Source: Flavobacteriaceae bacterium (GTDB lineage Bacteria; Bacteroidota; Bacteroidia; Flavobacteriales; Flavobacteriaceae). From it: a stretch of DNA of 6,251 nt. The stretch lies in assembly GCA_018623955.1 (NCBI GenBank), contig JAAZUX010000049.1, positions 1 to 6,251 of the forward strand, in the 5' to 3' direction. Below are positions 1 to 6,251 of the stretch, piece by piece; position 1 is the first letter of the stretch; each line of letters starts with the position of its first letter. Below the pieces are notes generated by a model. It was not told where the DNA came from. It saw only the letters and a list, made by a program, of their open reading frames with translations, and ran no database searches. The translations under genes and the position numbers were made by a program.

Positions 1-1
1 C

Positions 2-1297
2 CAACAAACGGGATACCATGAGAATTTTAGACAACCCATGCGCAATGCCATTACGCTGGGGGAATTGTTTCGATCGGCGGGATACACCACCCTTTGGTCG
101 GGCAAACACCACAGCATAGAAAATCCTGTGGACAGGGGTTTTGATCACTACAGCGGTCTATTGGATGGCGCAGCCAACCATTTTAACCCAGGGTTAAAAA
201 GAGAAGGTGAGGGACAGCCAGCCCAAAAAGGGCTTAAAAAAACACCCGTTACCTACCGAAATTGGGTGATCGAAGGCGAAGTTTTCAATCCCTACACACC
301 CAAATCCAAAGACTTTTATACTACCGATGTTTTTACAAATTATGCCCTTGATTGGATGGGACAAATCAAACCCGAAAAACCTTTTTTCCTGTATCTCTCA
401 TACACTGCCCCACATGACCCTTTGATGGCCTGGCCAGAGGATATTGAAAAATATAAGAATCGTTACACTGAAGGCTATGAGGTGATTCGAAATCAAAGGT
501 TTGAAAAACAAAAACAACTGGGAATACTCCCCAAAAATACTCTATTATCTCAGGCAGAACACACCGACTGGAACAGCCTGACCGATGAAGAAAAAGCCGA
601 GGAAAGCAAAACCATGACAGTATATGCAGCCATGATTGATCGGCTGGATCAGAACATAGGCAGAATACTGGAAAAATTGGAAAAGCAGGGAAAGCTAAAC
701 AACACCCTTATCCTTTTTACCTCTGACAATGGTGGATCGAGTGAAGTTGTCAATTTACCCGGGGGATATGGAGAAATTGGCACAGCTACCAACTGGAAGT
801 CACTGGGAAAAAATTGGGCCAATGTAAGCAACACTCCTTTCAGGGAGTACAAAAACTGGAGTCATGAAGGCGGCATCAAAACCCCTTTAATCGCCTACTG
901 GCCTGAAAAAATAAAAAACAAAGGCTTTGTATCCCACAAACCCGTACATTTTATTGACTTCCTCCCTACCCTACAAGAAGTTTCAGGAGCAGACTACCCC
1001 CAAAATTTAAATGGTAATATCATTTTTCCCAGCCCGGGAAAAAGTTTTTTACCCCAGATCTTGGGGGATGCCTCCAACGAGAGAAATGATCCTATTTTTT
1101 GGCAATGGCGACATGGAAAGGCCGTCCGGGATGGAAATTGGAAATTAGTGGCACATAAGGATGTCTGGGAACTGTACAATTTGGAATCCGATCCAGTTGA
1201 GGAAATGAATCTTATTGAGAAGGAAAAGGAAAAGGCAGCGCAATTAAAAGCGCGCTATGAAGATTGGGCCGTCCAGTTTGAGATCACCAAAAGATAA
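2..1297 (+). CDS. Type I sulfatase (arylsulfatase A-like), 5'-truncated by window
   Basis: Hydrolyses sulfate esters, presumably on a glycan in the periplasm; the substrate cannot be read from sequence. The frame is open to the window edge. The first ATG (38) is not the true start: residues encoded from position 2 already read as the TG-Y segment that follows the active-site motif in this family. The metal-binding acidic pair, the C-X-P-S-R formylglycine motif and any signal peptide therefore lie upstream. Visible sulfatase landmarks in order: GYTTLWSGKHH (G-K-X-H motif, GKHH at 101-112), PFFLYLSYTAPHDP (His codon at 413), the metal-binding SDNGG (Asp codon at 725), NTPFREYK followed by HEGGIKTP (from 866), and a C-terminal subdomain with GNWKLV and WELYNLESDP. 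About 432 residues are present, so the full protein should be around 500-550 aa. It lies 15 bp before the next sulfatase, consistent with co-transcription. The family is certain; specificity is unknown. Confidence 0.93.
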   Translation, partial: QQTGYHENFRQPMRNAITLGELFRSAGYTTLWSGKHHSIENPVDRGFDHYSGLLDGAANHFNPGLKREGEGQPAQKGLKKTPVTYRNWVIEGEVFNPYTPKSKDFYTTDVFTNYALDWMGQIKPEKPFFLYLSYTAPHDPLMAWPEDIEKYKNRYTEGYEVIRNQRFEKQKQLGILPKNTLLSQAEHTDWNSLTDEEKAEESKTMTVYAAMIDRLDQNIGRILEKLEKQGKLNNTLILFTSDNGGSSEVVNLPGGYGEIGTATNWKSLGKNWANVSNTPFREYKNWSHEGGIKTPLIAYWPEKIKNKGFVSHKPVHFIDFLPTLQEVSGADYPQNLNGNIIFPSPGKSFLPQILGDASNERNDPIFWQWRHGKAVRDGNWKLVAHKDVWELYNLESDPVEEMNLIEKEKEKAAQLKARYEDWAVQFEITKR

Positions 1298-1312
1298 TCT
1301 GATTTTTTTGAC

Positions 1313-3214
1313 ATGATACGCCTGTCCACCTTGCTGTTTTTCTTTTTATTCAAAAGTTTATTCTTTTTGGGGTGTTCCAATGCTTCGAAAGAAGAAAAAA
1401 AACCTCCCAATATTTTGTGGATTACCGTGGAAGACATCAGCCCTGATCTGGGTTGCTACGGAGATTCATTGGCCCATACACCAACTTTGGATGCCCTGGC
1501 CTCAAAAGGATTTCGATACAATCATGCCATAGCCAATGCACCCGTTTGTGCACCGGCACGAAACGCCATCATCACAGGAATGTATCCCTCATCTCTGGGC
1601 ACCCTTCACATGCGGTCTTTTTCCAATTCCATGAAAAGTTCAGGGAGAATTCCTGAGGATATTATACTATATCCTGAGGTATTGAGAAACGCTGGATATT
1701 ACTGTACCAACAACACCAAAGAAGATTATAATTTTAACTTAAAAAGAGCGATATGGGACGAATCCGGTAAATCTGCTCATTGGAAAAACAGACCCGATAA
1801 GCGCACCCCCTTCTTTTCGATTTTCAACTTGACCATGACGCATGAAAGTTGCATTAACAATCAGGAAAAACACGAGCGAATGACCCAAGACCTGCCGGAT
1901 CACTTGCGTACAGATTCCGAAAAAATAGTGGTCCCCCCCTACTATCCCGATACGCCCAAGGTAAAATCATTACTGGCTCGGCATTATGATAACATCGCCA
2001 CCATGGATATTGTAGTAAAAAAGCTTCTCAAAGAGCTTAAAGATGCGGGCGAAAGTGAAAATACCATCGTATTTTTTTATTCCGACCATGGTACAGGCCT
2101 GCCTAGACACAAAAGGTGGTTGTTTGATACGGGAGTAAAAGTCCCTTTTATTGTATACATTCCCAAACAATTCAAAGAGCTTTATCCGGCTAAACCAGGA
2201 AGCGAAGTTGAACAACTGATCAGTTTTATTGACCTGGCCCCAACTGTCATTGAGCTGGCAGGTGCCGAAATTCCAAAAAAAATGCAAGGGCAAGCTTTTT
2301 TGGGAAAAAATCTAAAACCGGAAAGAGAATATGTATTCTTGGCCCGAGGCAGAATGGATGAACGCTATGACATACAAAGAGGGGTCAGAAGCAAAAAGTT
2401 TAAGTATCTGCGGTACTACGAACCCAAAAAACCATTTATTCAATACATGAACACCCCCGAGGGAGGGCCTTTGATGACAGCACTGAGAGAGGCCAAAAAA
2501 ATGGGTAATCTCAAACTGGAAGGAAAACAACTGTTTGTTGCCAACAAACCCACCGAATCATTGTTCGATTTAACTCAAGACCCAATGGAGTTCAATGACC
2601 TTGCCAATGACCCAAGTATGAAGGATGTACTGGCTCAACTCAGAATCGTTCACGACCAATGGATGAAAGAGGTGATGGACGTTGGATTGATTCCCGAAGC
2701 CATCATGAGAACCTGGGAAGAAAAGAACGATCAATCCATTTACAAATGGGTTAGGACACAGGAAGATTTTTATGATGAATTGTTGTTGATCTCCTCAACA
2801 TCAAATGAAAACATACTGTTTAGAGGGTTAAATCACCCCAATGAAGCCGTTCGATATTGGGCAGGACAGGGCTTTTACAATTTGGATAAAAAGATCGGTA
2901 ATAGCAGCATAAATCGTTTAAAACAAAAACTCAATGATCCCATGATCAATGTTGGTATTAGTGCTGCTCGGGCATTACTCAAGCATGAATCCCACTCCAA
3001 AGAATTGATGAAAGTATTATCCAGCGGATTAAAAGCAGAAAATGAGTGGACGCGATTACAAACCGCTTTGGTGTTGGATGATTTTCAGGAAGCGCTCCGA
3101 GATATGGAAAGCCAAGCACAAAAACTTATCGATAAAGATCCTAACAAATATGTAGTACGTGTTCTCAATCACGGACTCAATAACCTTAATGGAACATCTA
3201 ACAAGGTCAGGTAG
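1313..3214 (+). CDS. Sulfamidase (SGSH)-like lipoprotein sulfatase with HEAT-like C-terminus
   Basis: Complete 633-aa type I sulfatase resembling N-sulfoglucosamine sulfohydrolase. Residues 1-20 form a hydrophobic signal with a relaxed lipobox (FLG|C21), so it is probably a lipid-anchored exported protein. Sulfatase features: metal-binding E40-D41 (usually DD), formylglycine motif C79-A-P-A-R83 within APVCAPARNAIITGMY, K136 in a TNNTKEDYN segment replacing the usual G-K-X-H, H177 in MTHES, VPPYYPDTP at 207-215 (human SGSH has a similar VPYFVPNTP), metal-binding SD258-H259-G (usually SDNG), K267/R268, and SLFDLTQDPMEFNDLA. These variants appear typical of the bacterial SGSH-like group rather than signs of inactivation. 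Residues about 505-605 look like HEAT repeats (HPNEAVRYWAGQGFYNL; MINVGISAARALL; EWTRLQTALVL), an extension beyond the sulfatase fold. The start is the first ATG, giving a clean signal peptide, and no Shine-Dalgarno is visible. Sulfamidase-like substrates are not proven: related bacterial proteins may act on O-sulfated algal glycans. Confidence 0.93.
   Translation: MIRLSTLLFFFLFKSLFFLGCSNASKEEKKPPNILWITVEDISPDLGCYGDSLAHTPTLDALASKGFRYNHAIANAPVCAPARNAIITGMYPSSLGTLHMRSFSNSMKSSGRIPEDIILYPEVLRNAGYYCTNNTKEDYNFNLKRAIWDESGKSAHWKNRPDKRTPFFSIFNLTMTHESCINNQEKHERMTQDLPDHLRTDSEKIVVPPYYPDTPKVKSLLARHYDNIATMDIVVKKLLKELKDAGESENTIVFFYSDHGTGLPRHKRWLFDTGVKVPFIVYIPKQFKELYPAKPGSEVEQLISFIDLAPTVIELAGAEIPKKMQGQAFLGKNLKPEREYVFLARGRMDERYDIQRGVRSKKFKYLRYYEPKKPFIQYMNTPEGGPLMTALREAKKMGNLKLEGKQLFVANKPTESLFDLTQDPMEFNDLANDPSMKDVLAQLRIVHDQWMKEVMDVGLIPEAIMRTWEEKNDQSIYKWVRTQEDFYDELLLISSTSNENILFRGLNHPNEAVRYWAGQGFYNLDKKIGNSSINRLKQKLNDPMINVGISAARALLKHESHSKELMKVLSSGLKAENEWTRLQTALVLDDFQEALRDMESQAQKLIDKDPNKYVVRVLNHGLNNLNGTSNKVR
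2825..3127 (+). other. HEAT/armadillo-like helical repeat region of the sulfatase
   Basis: Protein residues about 505-605 of the preceding sulfatase contain roughly three helical-hairpin units with the HEAT pattern of 'position-in-series, then D/N-P-x-x-x-V-R-x-x-A-A-x-x-L': HPNEAVRYWAGQGFYNL, then NDPMINVGISAARALL, then AENEWTRLQTALVL. Such repeats usually form a superhelical surface for protein or ligand contacts. Boundaries are approximate and the assignment is by eye. Confidence 0.65.
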
Positions 3215-3242
3215 TCCAAATTTTCTTTTAGGATTCAAATTA

Positions 3243-3256
3243 TTTAAACGCTTAAA
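3243..3256. promoter_or_regulatory. Possible operator: imperfect palindrome with central CG
   Basis: The 14-bp sequence TTTAAACGCTTAAA is palindromic except for one mismatched pair next to the centre. A central CG flanked by A/T-rich arms is the general layout of LacI-family operators. It lies about 28 bp upstream of the candidate -7 element of the oxidoreductase gene. The arms are only A and T, so chance occurrence in this AT-rich gap is quite possible, and no regulator gene is in the window. Confidence 0.2.
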
Positions 3257-3270
3257 ATAACTAGCAATTC

Positions 3271-3292
3271 TCAAAAAAAATTTTATTTTTGA
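3271..3292. repeat. AT-rich inverted repeat in the intergenic gap
   Basis: TCAAAAA (3271-3277) is the reverse complement of TTTTTGA (3286-3292), with an A/T loop between. It could be a weak transcription end signal for the upstream sulfatase pair, but the stem has a single G-C pair and overlaps the candidate promoter, so it may simply reflect base composition. Confidence 0.2.
3284..3291 (+). promoter_or_regulatory. Candidate Bacteroidota promoter -7 element (TAnnTTTG)
   Basis: TATTTTTG matches the Bacteroides -7 consensus TAnnTTTG at every defined position. It would place transcription initiation near 3297-3300, giving a leader of about 50 nt before the oxidoreductase ATG at 3348. No clear TTTG -33 element is seen at the expected distance upstream, so this is a half-match. 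It would drive the oxidoreductase and the DUF6807-DUF1080 gene as a pair. Confidence 0.4.
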
Positions 3293-3298
3293 TAGTGA

Positions 3299-3308
3299 GT
3301 ACGTGTAC
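3299..3308. promoter_or_regulatory. GTAC-GT-GTAC short palindromic site at the predicted transcription start
   Basis: Two copies of the self-complementary tetramer GTAC are separated by GT, forming a 10-bp near-palindrome in an otherwise A/T-rich spacer. It falls where transcription is predicted to start, a position where a repressor could bind. It is very short and only tentatively regulatory. Confidence 0.15.
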
Positions 3309-3347
3309 GCACACATAAAATACATTTCTAAAATTTAAAATAAAATA

Positions 3348-4730
3348 ATGGATTTAAACAGAAGAAAATTTATCAAAGATGCCTCCTTGGTCTCGGCCGG
3401 GGTAGTTGCCGGAATAAGTGGGGTTAGTGCTGCCAGTACTGCCATGACTGCCCAAAGCTACAGAAGAATTATTGGTTCTAACGATCGCCTCAATGTGGGA
3501 ATCGTAGGGTTTTCGAGTCGAGCTAAAAGTTCACTTATTCCTGCTTTTCAAGAACATACCAAACAACAAAACTGTCAGATTGTAGGTGTTTCTGACATCT
3601 GGAACAGAAGAAGAGAAGAAGGAAAAGCCTTCTTGGAGAAGAAAACAGGCAATAAGATCAAAACATGGAGAAATAATGAGGAAATGTATGACAAAAATCA
3701 GATTGATGCTGTCATCATCTCAACTGCTGATTTCCAGCATGCCCTTCATACCGTTCAGGCAGCCAACGCCAAAAAAGACGTTTATGTAGAAAAACCTTTT
3801 GCCGAAACCATGGAAGATGCCAGGTTGGGGAAGAAAGCCGCCAATGATGCCGGTATCATTCTCCAGGTGGGATCACAACGAAGAAGTGGCAAAAACTATC
3901 ATGCTGCCGATAAATACATCAAATCCGGAGCTTTTGGAGATGTAGTGATGGTAGAAATGACCTGGAACGTAAACCAACCCGGCAGATGGAGGGTATATCC
4001 CAACAAAGTCAGTGATATCAAAGAATCTGATGTAGATTGGAAAAGATACCTAATGAACCGTCCCTACCAAAAATGGGATCCAAGAAAATACTTAGAGTAC
4101 CGTTTGTTTTGGCCTTTATCTTCGGGTATCCCAGGACAATGGATGGCCCACCAAATCGACACCGTTCACTGGTTCTCTGGTTTGGAGCATCCAAGAAGTG
4201 TAGCTGCCAATGGGGGTATCTACCTATGGAAAGACGGTCGAACCAACTTTGATACCATGACCGCAGTATTCGATTACGGTCCCTTGGATGATACGAACTC
4301 CGGATTTCAAGTGGTATATTCTTCCCGCTTTACCAACTCTGCGGGAGGAACCAAAGAAATTTATTACTCCAATGGGGGTGAATTGAATTTGAAAACCAAC
4401 AAAGTAACGCCCAACGGTGGACTTACAGAACGGCATTCCAGTGCAATGAAAATGCAACCCAATCAATTGAATGAGTTTTCTTTGTCTGAAATCGATACCA
4501 AAGTAGTTACTTCTGCCAATACAGGAGTGGACAATATGACATCTAATCACATGCTCAACTGGTTGGAATGTATACGTTCGAGAGAAAAAACCAATGCACC
4601 GGTTGAAGCAGGTTACAATCACTCCATTGCCAATATCATGACCACTGCATCCCTGAGAACAGGACTTAAAGCCACTTTCGATGTGAAAAATCAAGAAGTC
4701 TTGGCAGGTGGAAAAGTATTTAAATATTAA
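3348..4730 (+). CDS. Tat-exported Gfo/Idh/MocA-family oxidoreductase
   Basis: Complete 460-aa protein. Known members oxidise or reduce sugar hydroxyls with tightly bound NAD(P). The start is fixed by an in-frame TAA at 3336 and by the signal that follows at once: N4-R5-R6-K-F-I-K, a twin-arginine motif, then a small-residue hydrophobic stretch ending near ASTAMTA (to about residue 35). Tat export implies folding with cofactor in the cytoplasm and work in the periplasm. The Rossmann domain starts at about 48 (LNVGIVGFSSRA), with an acidic VSDIWNRR after beta 2, DAVIISTADFQHA at 120-132, and the family signature E148-K149-P150. The C-terminal sheet domain carries M-A-H268-Q-I-D271-T-V-H274-W, the usual H/D catalytic region. 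The classic GxGxxG is altered to G54-F-S56-S-R-A59. The EKP motif argues for an ordinary dehydrogenase rather than a GH109-type glycosidase. It lies 8 bp before the keto-glycoside hydrolase gene, suggesting it makes that enzyme's 3-keto substrate (inference). Confidence 0.93.
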   Translation: MDLNRRKFIKDASLVSAGVVAGISGVSAASTAMTAQSYRRIIGSNDRLNVGIVGFSSRAKSSLIPAFQEHTKQQNCQIVGVSDIWNRRREEGKAFLEKKTGNKIKTWRNNEEMYDKNQIDAVIISTADFQHALHTVQAANAKKDVYVEKPFAETMEDARLGKKAANDAGIILQVGSQRRSGKNYHAADKYIKSGAFGDVVMVEMTWNVNQPGRWRVYPNKVSDIKESDVDWKRYLMNRPYQKWDPRKYLEYRLFWPLSSGIPGQWMAHQIDTVHWFSGLEHPRSVAANGGIYLWKDGRTNFDTMTAVFDYGPLDDTNSGFQVVYSSRFTNSAGGTKEIYYSNGGELNLKTNKVTPNGGLTERHSSAMKMQPNQLNEFSLSEIDTKVVTSANTGVDNMTSNHMLNWLECIRSREKTNAPVEAGYNHSIANIMTTASLRTGLKATFDVKNQEVLAGGKVFKY

Positions 4731-4738
4731 TTGATGTT

Positions 4739-6251
4739 ATGATTAGGGCTTTTACCTTAATGGCAATCCTTGGCATTACTATGAGTTCATGTGAAGGACA
4801 ACCTAAAACTGCCGAAGCGGAATCTGCTTCGGTTGTTTTTGTCAACGATACTGCAAACCAAAAGATTGACGTACAACTTAATGGTACGCTATTTACCAGT
4901 TACCATTATCAAGCCTCATTACCCAAACCCGTTCTCTTTCCACTGGTCACTGCCAGTGGTAAAACCCTTACAAGAGGTTTCCCCATTGATCCTCAGCCGG
5001 GAGAACGCGTAGACCATCCCCATCATATGGGTCATTGGTTCAATTACGGAGATGTTAATGGGCTGGATTTTTGGAATAACTCAGATGCTATTCCCGAGGA
5101 GAAACTAGAAAATTATGGTAAAATTGTCCACAGCGAAATTGTGAAAATAAATCAAGAAGAAGGCAGTCTTATTACCAAAAGTAGCTGGCAAAACATTGCT
5201 GGCGAATCCTTGCTAGACGAAACTACCGTTTTTAAATTTTCTCAAGAGGGCAACACCAGAGTCGTTGATCGATCTACCACACTTACTGCACTGGAAGACA
5301 TTTCCTTCAAAGACAATAAAGAAGGCGTTTTTGGTGTCCGTGTTACCCGTGCAATGGAGTTACCCGCCAAAAAACCGGCGATTTTCGTAGATGCACAAGG
5401 CAATCCCACCGAAGTAAAAGTATTGGACAATACCGGGGTTAATGGAAACTACCTCAGCAGTGAAGGATTGGAAGGAAACGATGTTTGGGGAACTCGTGCA
5501 GAATGGGTAAAACTCTACAGCACCATAAATGAAGAACCCGTTTCTATTACCATCTTGGATCATCCCAATAATGTGGGCTACCCCACCTATTGGCATGCCA
5601 GAGATTACGGTCTTTTTTCGGCCAACCCATTGGGTCAGGAAGTCTTCTCTAAAGGTAAAGAAACTCTAAACTTTGCTTTGCTAAATGGAGAGTCAGTAAC
5701 ATTTCATTATAGAATGTTGGTACATAATGGTTCAGTTCTTGATCCAAAAGACATCAAAAAGTTTTCGTTGGTCAATTCTAAATATAAAAACTATTTTAAC
5801 GGTAGCGATCTATCCCAATGGATAGTACCTGAAAACAATATTTGGTGGATTGTAGATGAAAAAACCTTAAAAGTAAAAAGTGGTCCCGAACAAAAAGGAT
5901 CAGTTTTGTGGACCAAAGATGAATTTGAAAATTTCCGTGTCCGGCTCAAGTTTAAGTTTGGCCCCGGAACAGTGGATTCAGGGATTTTTATGCGTGGAGA
6001 CGATGCGCGTAATCCTCAAATCCAAATTGGAATTTCAGGATCACTCAAAAGAGACATGACAGGATCTCCCTATGTCCCCAAACAAGGCTATCCTCAAGAA
6101 GCTGTTCTGACATCATCATTGCTTAAACAAGATGATTGGAACAAAATGGAAGCAGAGGCCATAGGTAACCGTTACCGCGTTTGGCTCAATGGCAAACAAG
6201 TTATGGATTACACCATGAAAAATGCTAATTTATACGGTCCGATAGGCATTC
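4739..6251 (+). CDS. Lipoprotein DUF6807 (PmoA-like) fused to DUF1080 3-keto-disaccharide hydrolase, 3'-truncated
   Basis: Open for 504 codons with no stop before the window ends. Residues 1-17 are a signal with lipobox MSS|C18, so a lipid-anchored exported protein; a short polar linker follows. The ATG at 4739 is chosen because it gives this signal, while an ATG at 4734 meets a stop after two codons. Domain 1, about 30-335, is DUF6807, often mislabelled 'methane oxygenase PmoA': RGFPIDPQPGERVDHPHHMGHW with H93, H95, H96 and H99, then GDVNGLDFWN, WGTRAEW (250-256) and YPTYWHARDYGLFSANPLG (281-299). Its biochemical role is not established. Domain 2, from about 350, is DUF1080: YFNGSDLSQW, VLWTKDEFENFRVRLKFKF, VDSGIFMRG (412-420), IQIGISG, WNKMEAEAIGNRYRVWLNG. 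Known DUF1080 enzymes cleave 3-keto-glycosides through an enol/glycal intermediate. Only about 20 C-terminal residues seem missing. It follows the oxidoreductase by 8 bp, which would supply the oxidised sugar. Confidence 0.9.
   Translation, partial: MIRAFTLMAILGITMSSCEGQPKTAEAESASVVFVNDTANQKIDVQLNGTLFTSYHYQASLPKPVLFPLVTASGKTLTRGFPIDPQPGERVDHPHHMGHWFNYGDVNGLDFWNNSDAIPEEKLENYGKIVHSEIVKINQEEGSLITKSSWQNIAGESLLDETTVFKFSQEGNTRVVDRSTTLTALEDISFKDNKEGVFGVRVTRAMELPAKKPAIFVDAQGNPTEVKVLDNTGVNGNYLSSEGLEGNDVWGTRAEWVKLYSTINEEPVSITILDHPNNVGYPTYWHARDYGLFSANPLGQEVFSKGKETLNFALLNGESVTFHYRMLVHNGSVLDPKDIKKFSLVNSKYKNYFNGSDLSQWIVPENNIWWIVDEKTLKVKSGPEQKGSVLWTKDEFENFRVRLKFKFGPGTVDSGIFMRGDDARNPQIQIGISGSLKRDMTGSPYVPKQGYPQEAVLTSSLLKQDDWNKMEAEAIGNRYRVWLNGKQVMDYTMKNANLYGPIGI
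4812..4841 (+). terminator. Terminator-like hairpin inside the 5' end of the DUF6807-DUF1080 gene
   Basis: CCGAAGC (4812-4818) pairs perfectly with GCTTCGG (4826-4832) across the 7-nt loop GGAATCT, and the second arm is followed directly by TTGTTTTTG (4833-4841). This is the layout of an intrinsic terminator on the + strand: a G/C-containing stem, then a U-rich tract. It lies about 73 bp into the coding frame, in the poorly constrained linker after the lipobox cysteine. It could attenuate expression or be a coincidence of Ala/Glu/Ser codons. Confidence 0.35.

Noticed and set aside
38..40. ATG at 38 as the start of the first sulfatase
   Set aside because: The frame is open to the window edge and the preceding codons match the sulfatase segment after the active site. 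Starting here would remove the formylglycine motif and the export signal.
1298..1312. Terminator in the 15-bp gap between the sulfatases (T-run)
   Set aside because: A T7 run is present but no stem precedes it; co-transcription is more likely.
1933..1939. Run of seven C as a possible phase-variation tract
   Set aside because: It encodes the conserved VPPYY segment of the sulfatase, the frame is intact, and a 7-base run is too short to argue for programmed slippage.
1970..2293. 107-codon minus-strand ORF
   Set aside because: Antisense to the core of the second sulfatase, which includes its SDHG metal site; no independent coding evidence.
3056..3325. 89-codon minus-strand ORF reaching into the intergenic gap
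   Set aside because: Most of it is antisense to the sulfatase end; its start in the AT-rich gap is unsupported and its product resembles nothing.
4224..4694. 156-codon minus-strand ORF
   Set aside because: It lies wholly antisense to the well-supported oxidoreductase, its translation has no recognisable domain, and it is best explained as a frame shadow.
4791..5012. 73-codon plus-strand ORF
   Set aside because: It overlaps the DUF6807 domain in another frame. The 4739 frame carries the lipobox and all conserved motifs.
1..6251. CRISPR arrays, tRNA/rRNA genes, insertion sequences, toxin-antitoxin or phage genes
   Set aside because: No spaced direct repeats, cloverleaf sequences, transposase motifs or terminal inverted repeats were seen; nearly all of the window is explained by four metabolic genes.

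Overview
The window looks like part of a polysaccharide-utilisation region from a member of the Bacteroidota, possibly a marine or other aerobic lineage. No 16S or other marker gene is present, so this is inferred from four things: exported glycan enzymes of families abundant there, two lipoproteins with relaxed lipoboxes, AT-rich translation starts without Shine-Dalgarno sequences, and one perfect match to the Bacteroides -7 promoter element TAnnTTTG. All genes lie on the + strand and the window is densely coding. The only sizeable gap is 133 bp (3215-3347).

Layout: (1) 2-1297 is the C-terminal part of a type I arylsulfatase-like enzyme whose start and formylglycine motif lie upstream of the window. 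(2) 1313-3214 is a complete lipoprotein sulfatase resembling sulfamidase (SGSH, heparan N-sulfatase), with a C-X-P-X-R active-site motif and a HEAT-like C-terminal extension. (3) 3215-3347 is an intergenic region with a candidate promoter and two weak palindromes. (4) 3348-4730 is a complete Tat-exported Gfo/Idh/MocA-type oxidoreductase. (5) 4739-6251 is a lipoprotein fusing a DUF6807 ('PmoA-like') domain to a DUF1080/3-keto-disaccharide hydrolase domain, cut by the window end only about 20 residues before its expected stop.

Genes 1 and 2 are 15 bp apart and genes 3 and 4 are 8 bp apart, so they form two tight pairs, possibly two transcription units. Read together, they suggest a periplasmic or outer-membrane-associated route. 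The two sulfatases would remove sulfate esters or sulfamates from a glycan. The exported NAD(P)-type oxidoreductase would then oxidise a sugar hydroxyl (C3 in the known precedent), and the DUF1080 domain would cleave the 3-keto glycoside by elimination/hydration rather than by a classical glycoside hydrolase. The family assignments are well supported. The joint pathway, and any link between desulfation and 3-keto chemistry, are inference. The most unusual sequence-level signals are the DUF6807-DUF1080 fusion, a terminator-like hairpin inside the start of that gene, the degenerate Rossmann glycine motif of the oxidoreductase, and the HEAT extension on the sulfamidase-like sulfatase.
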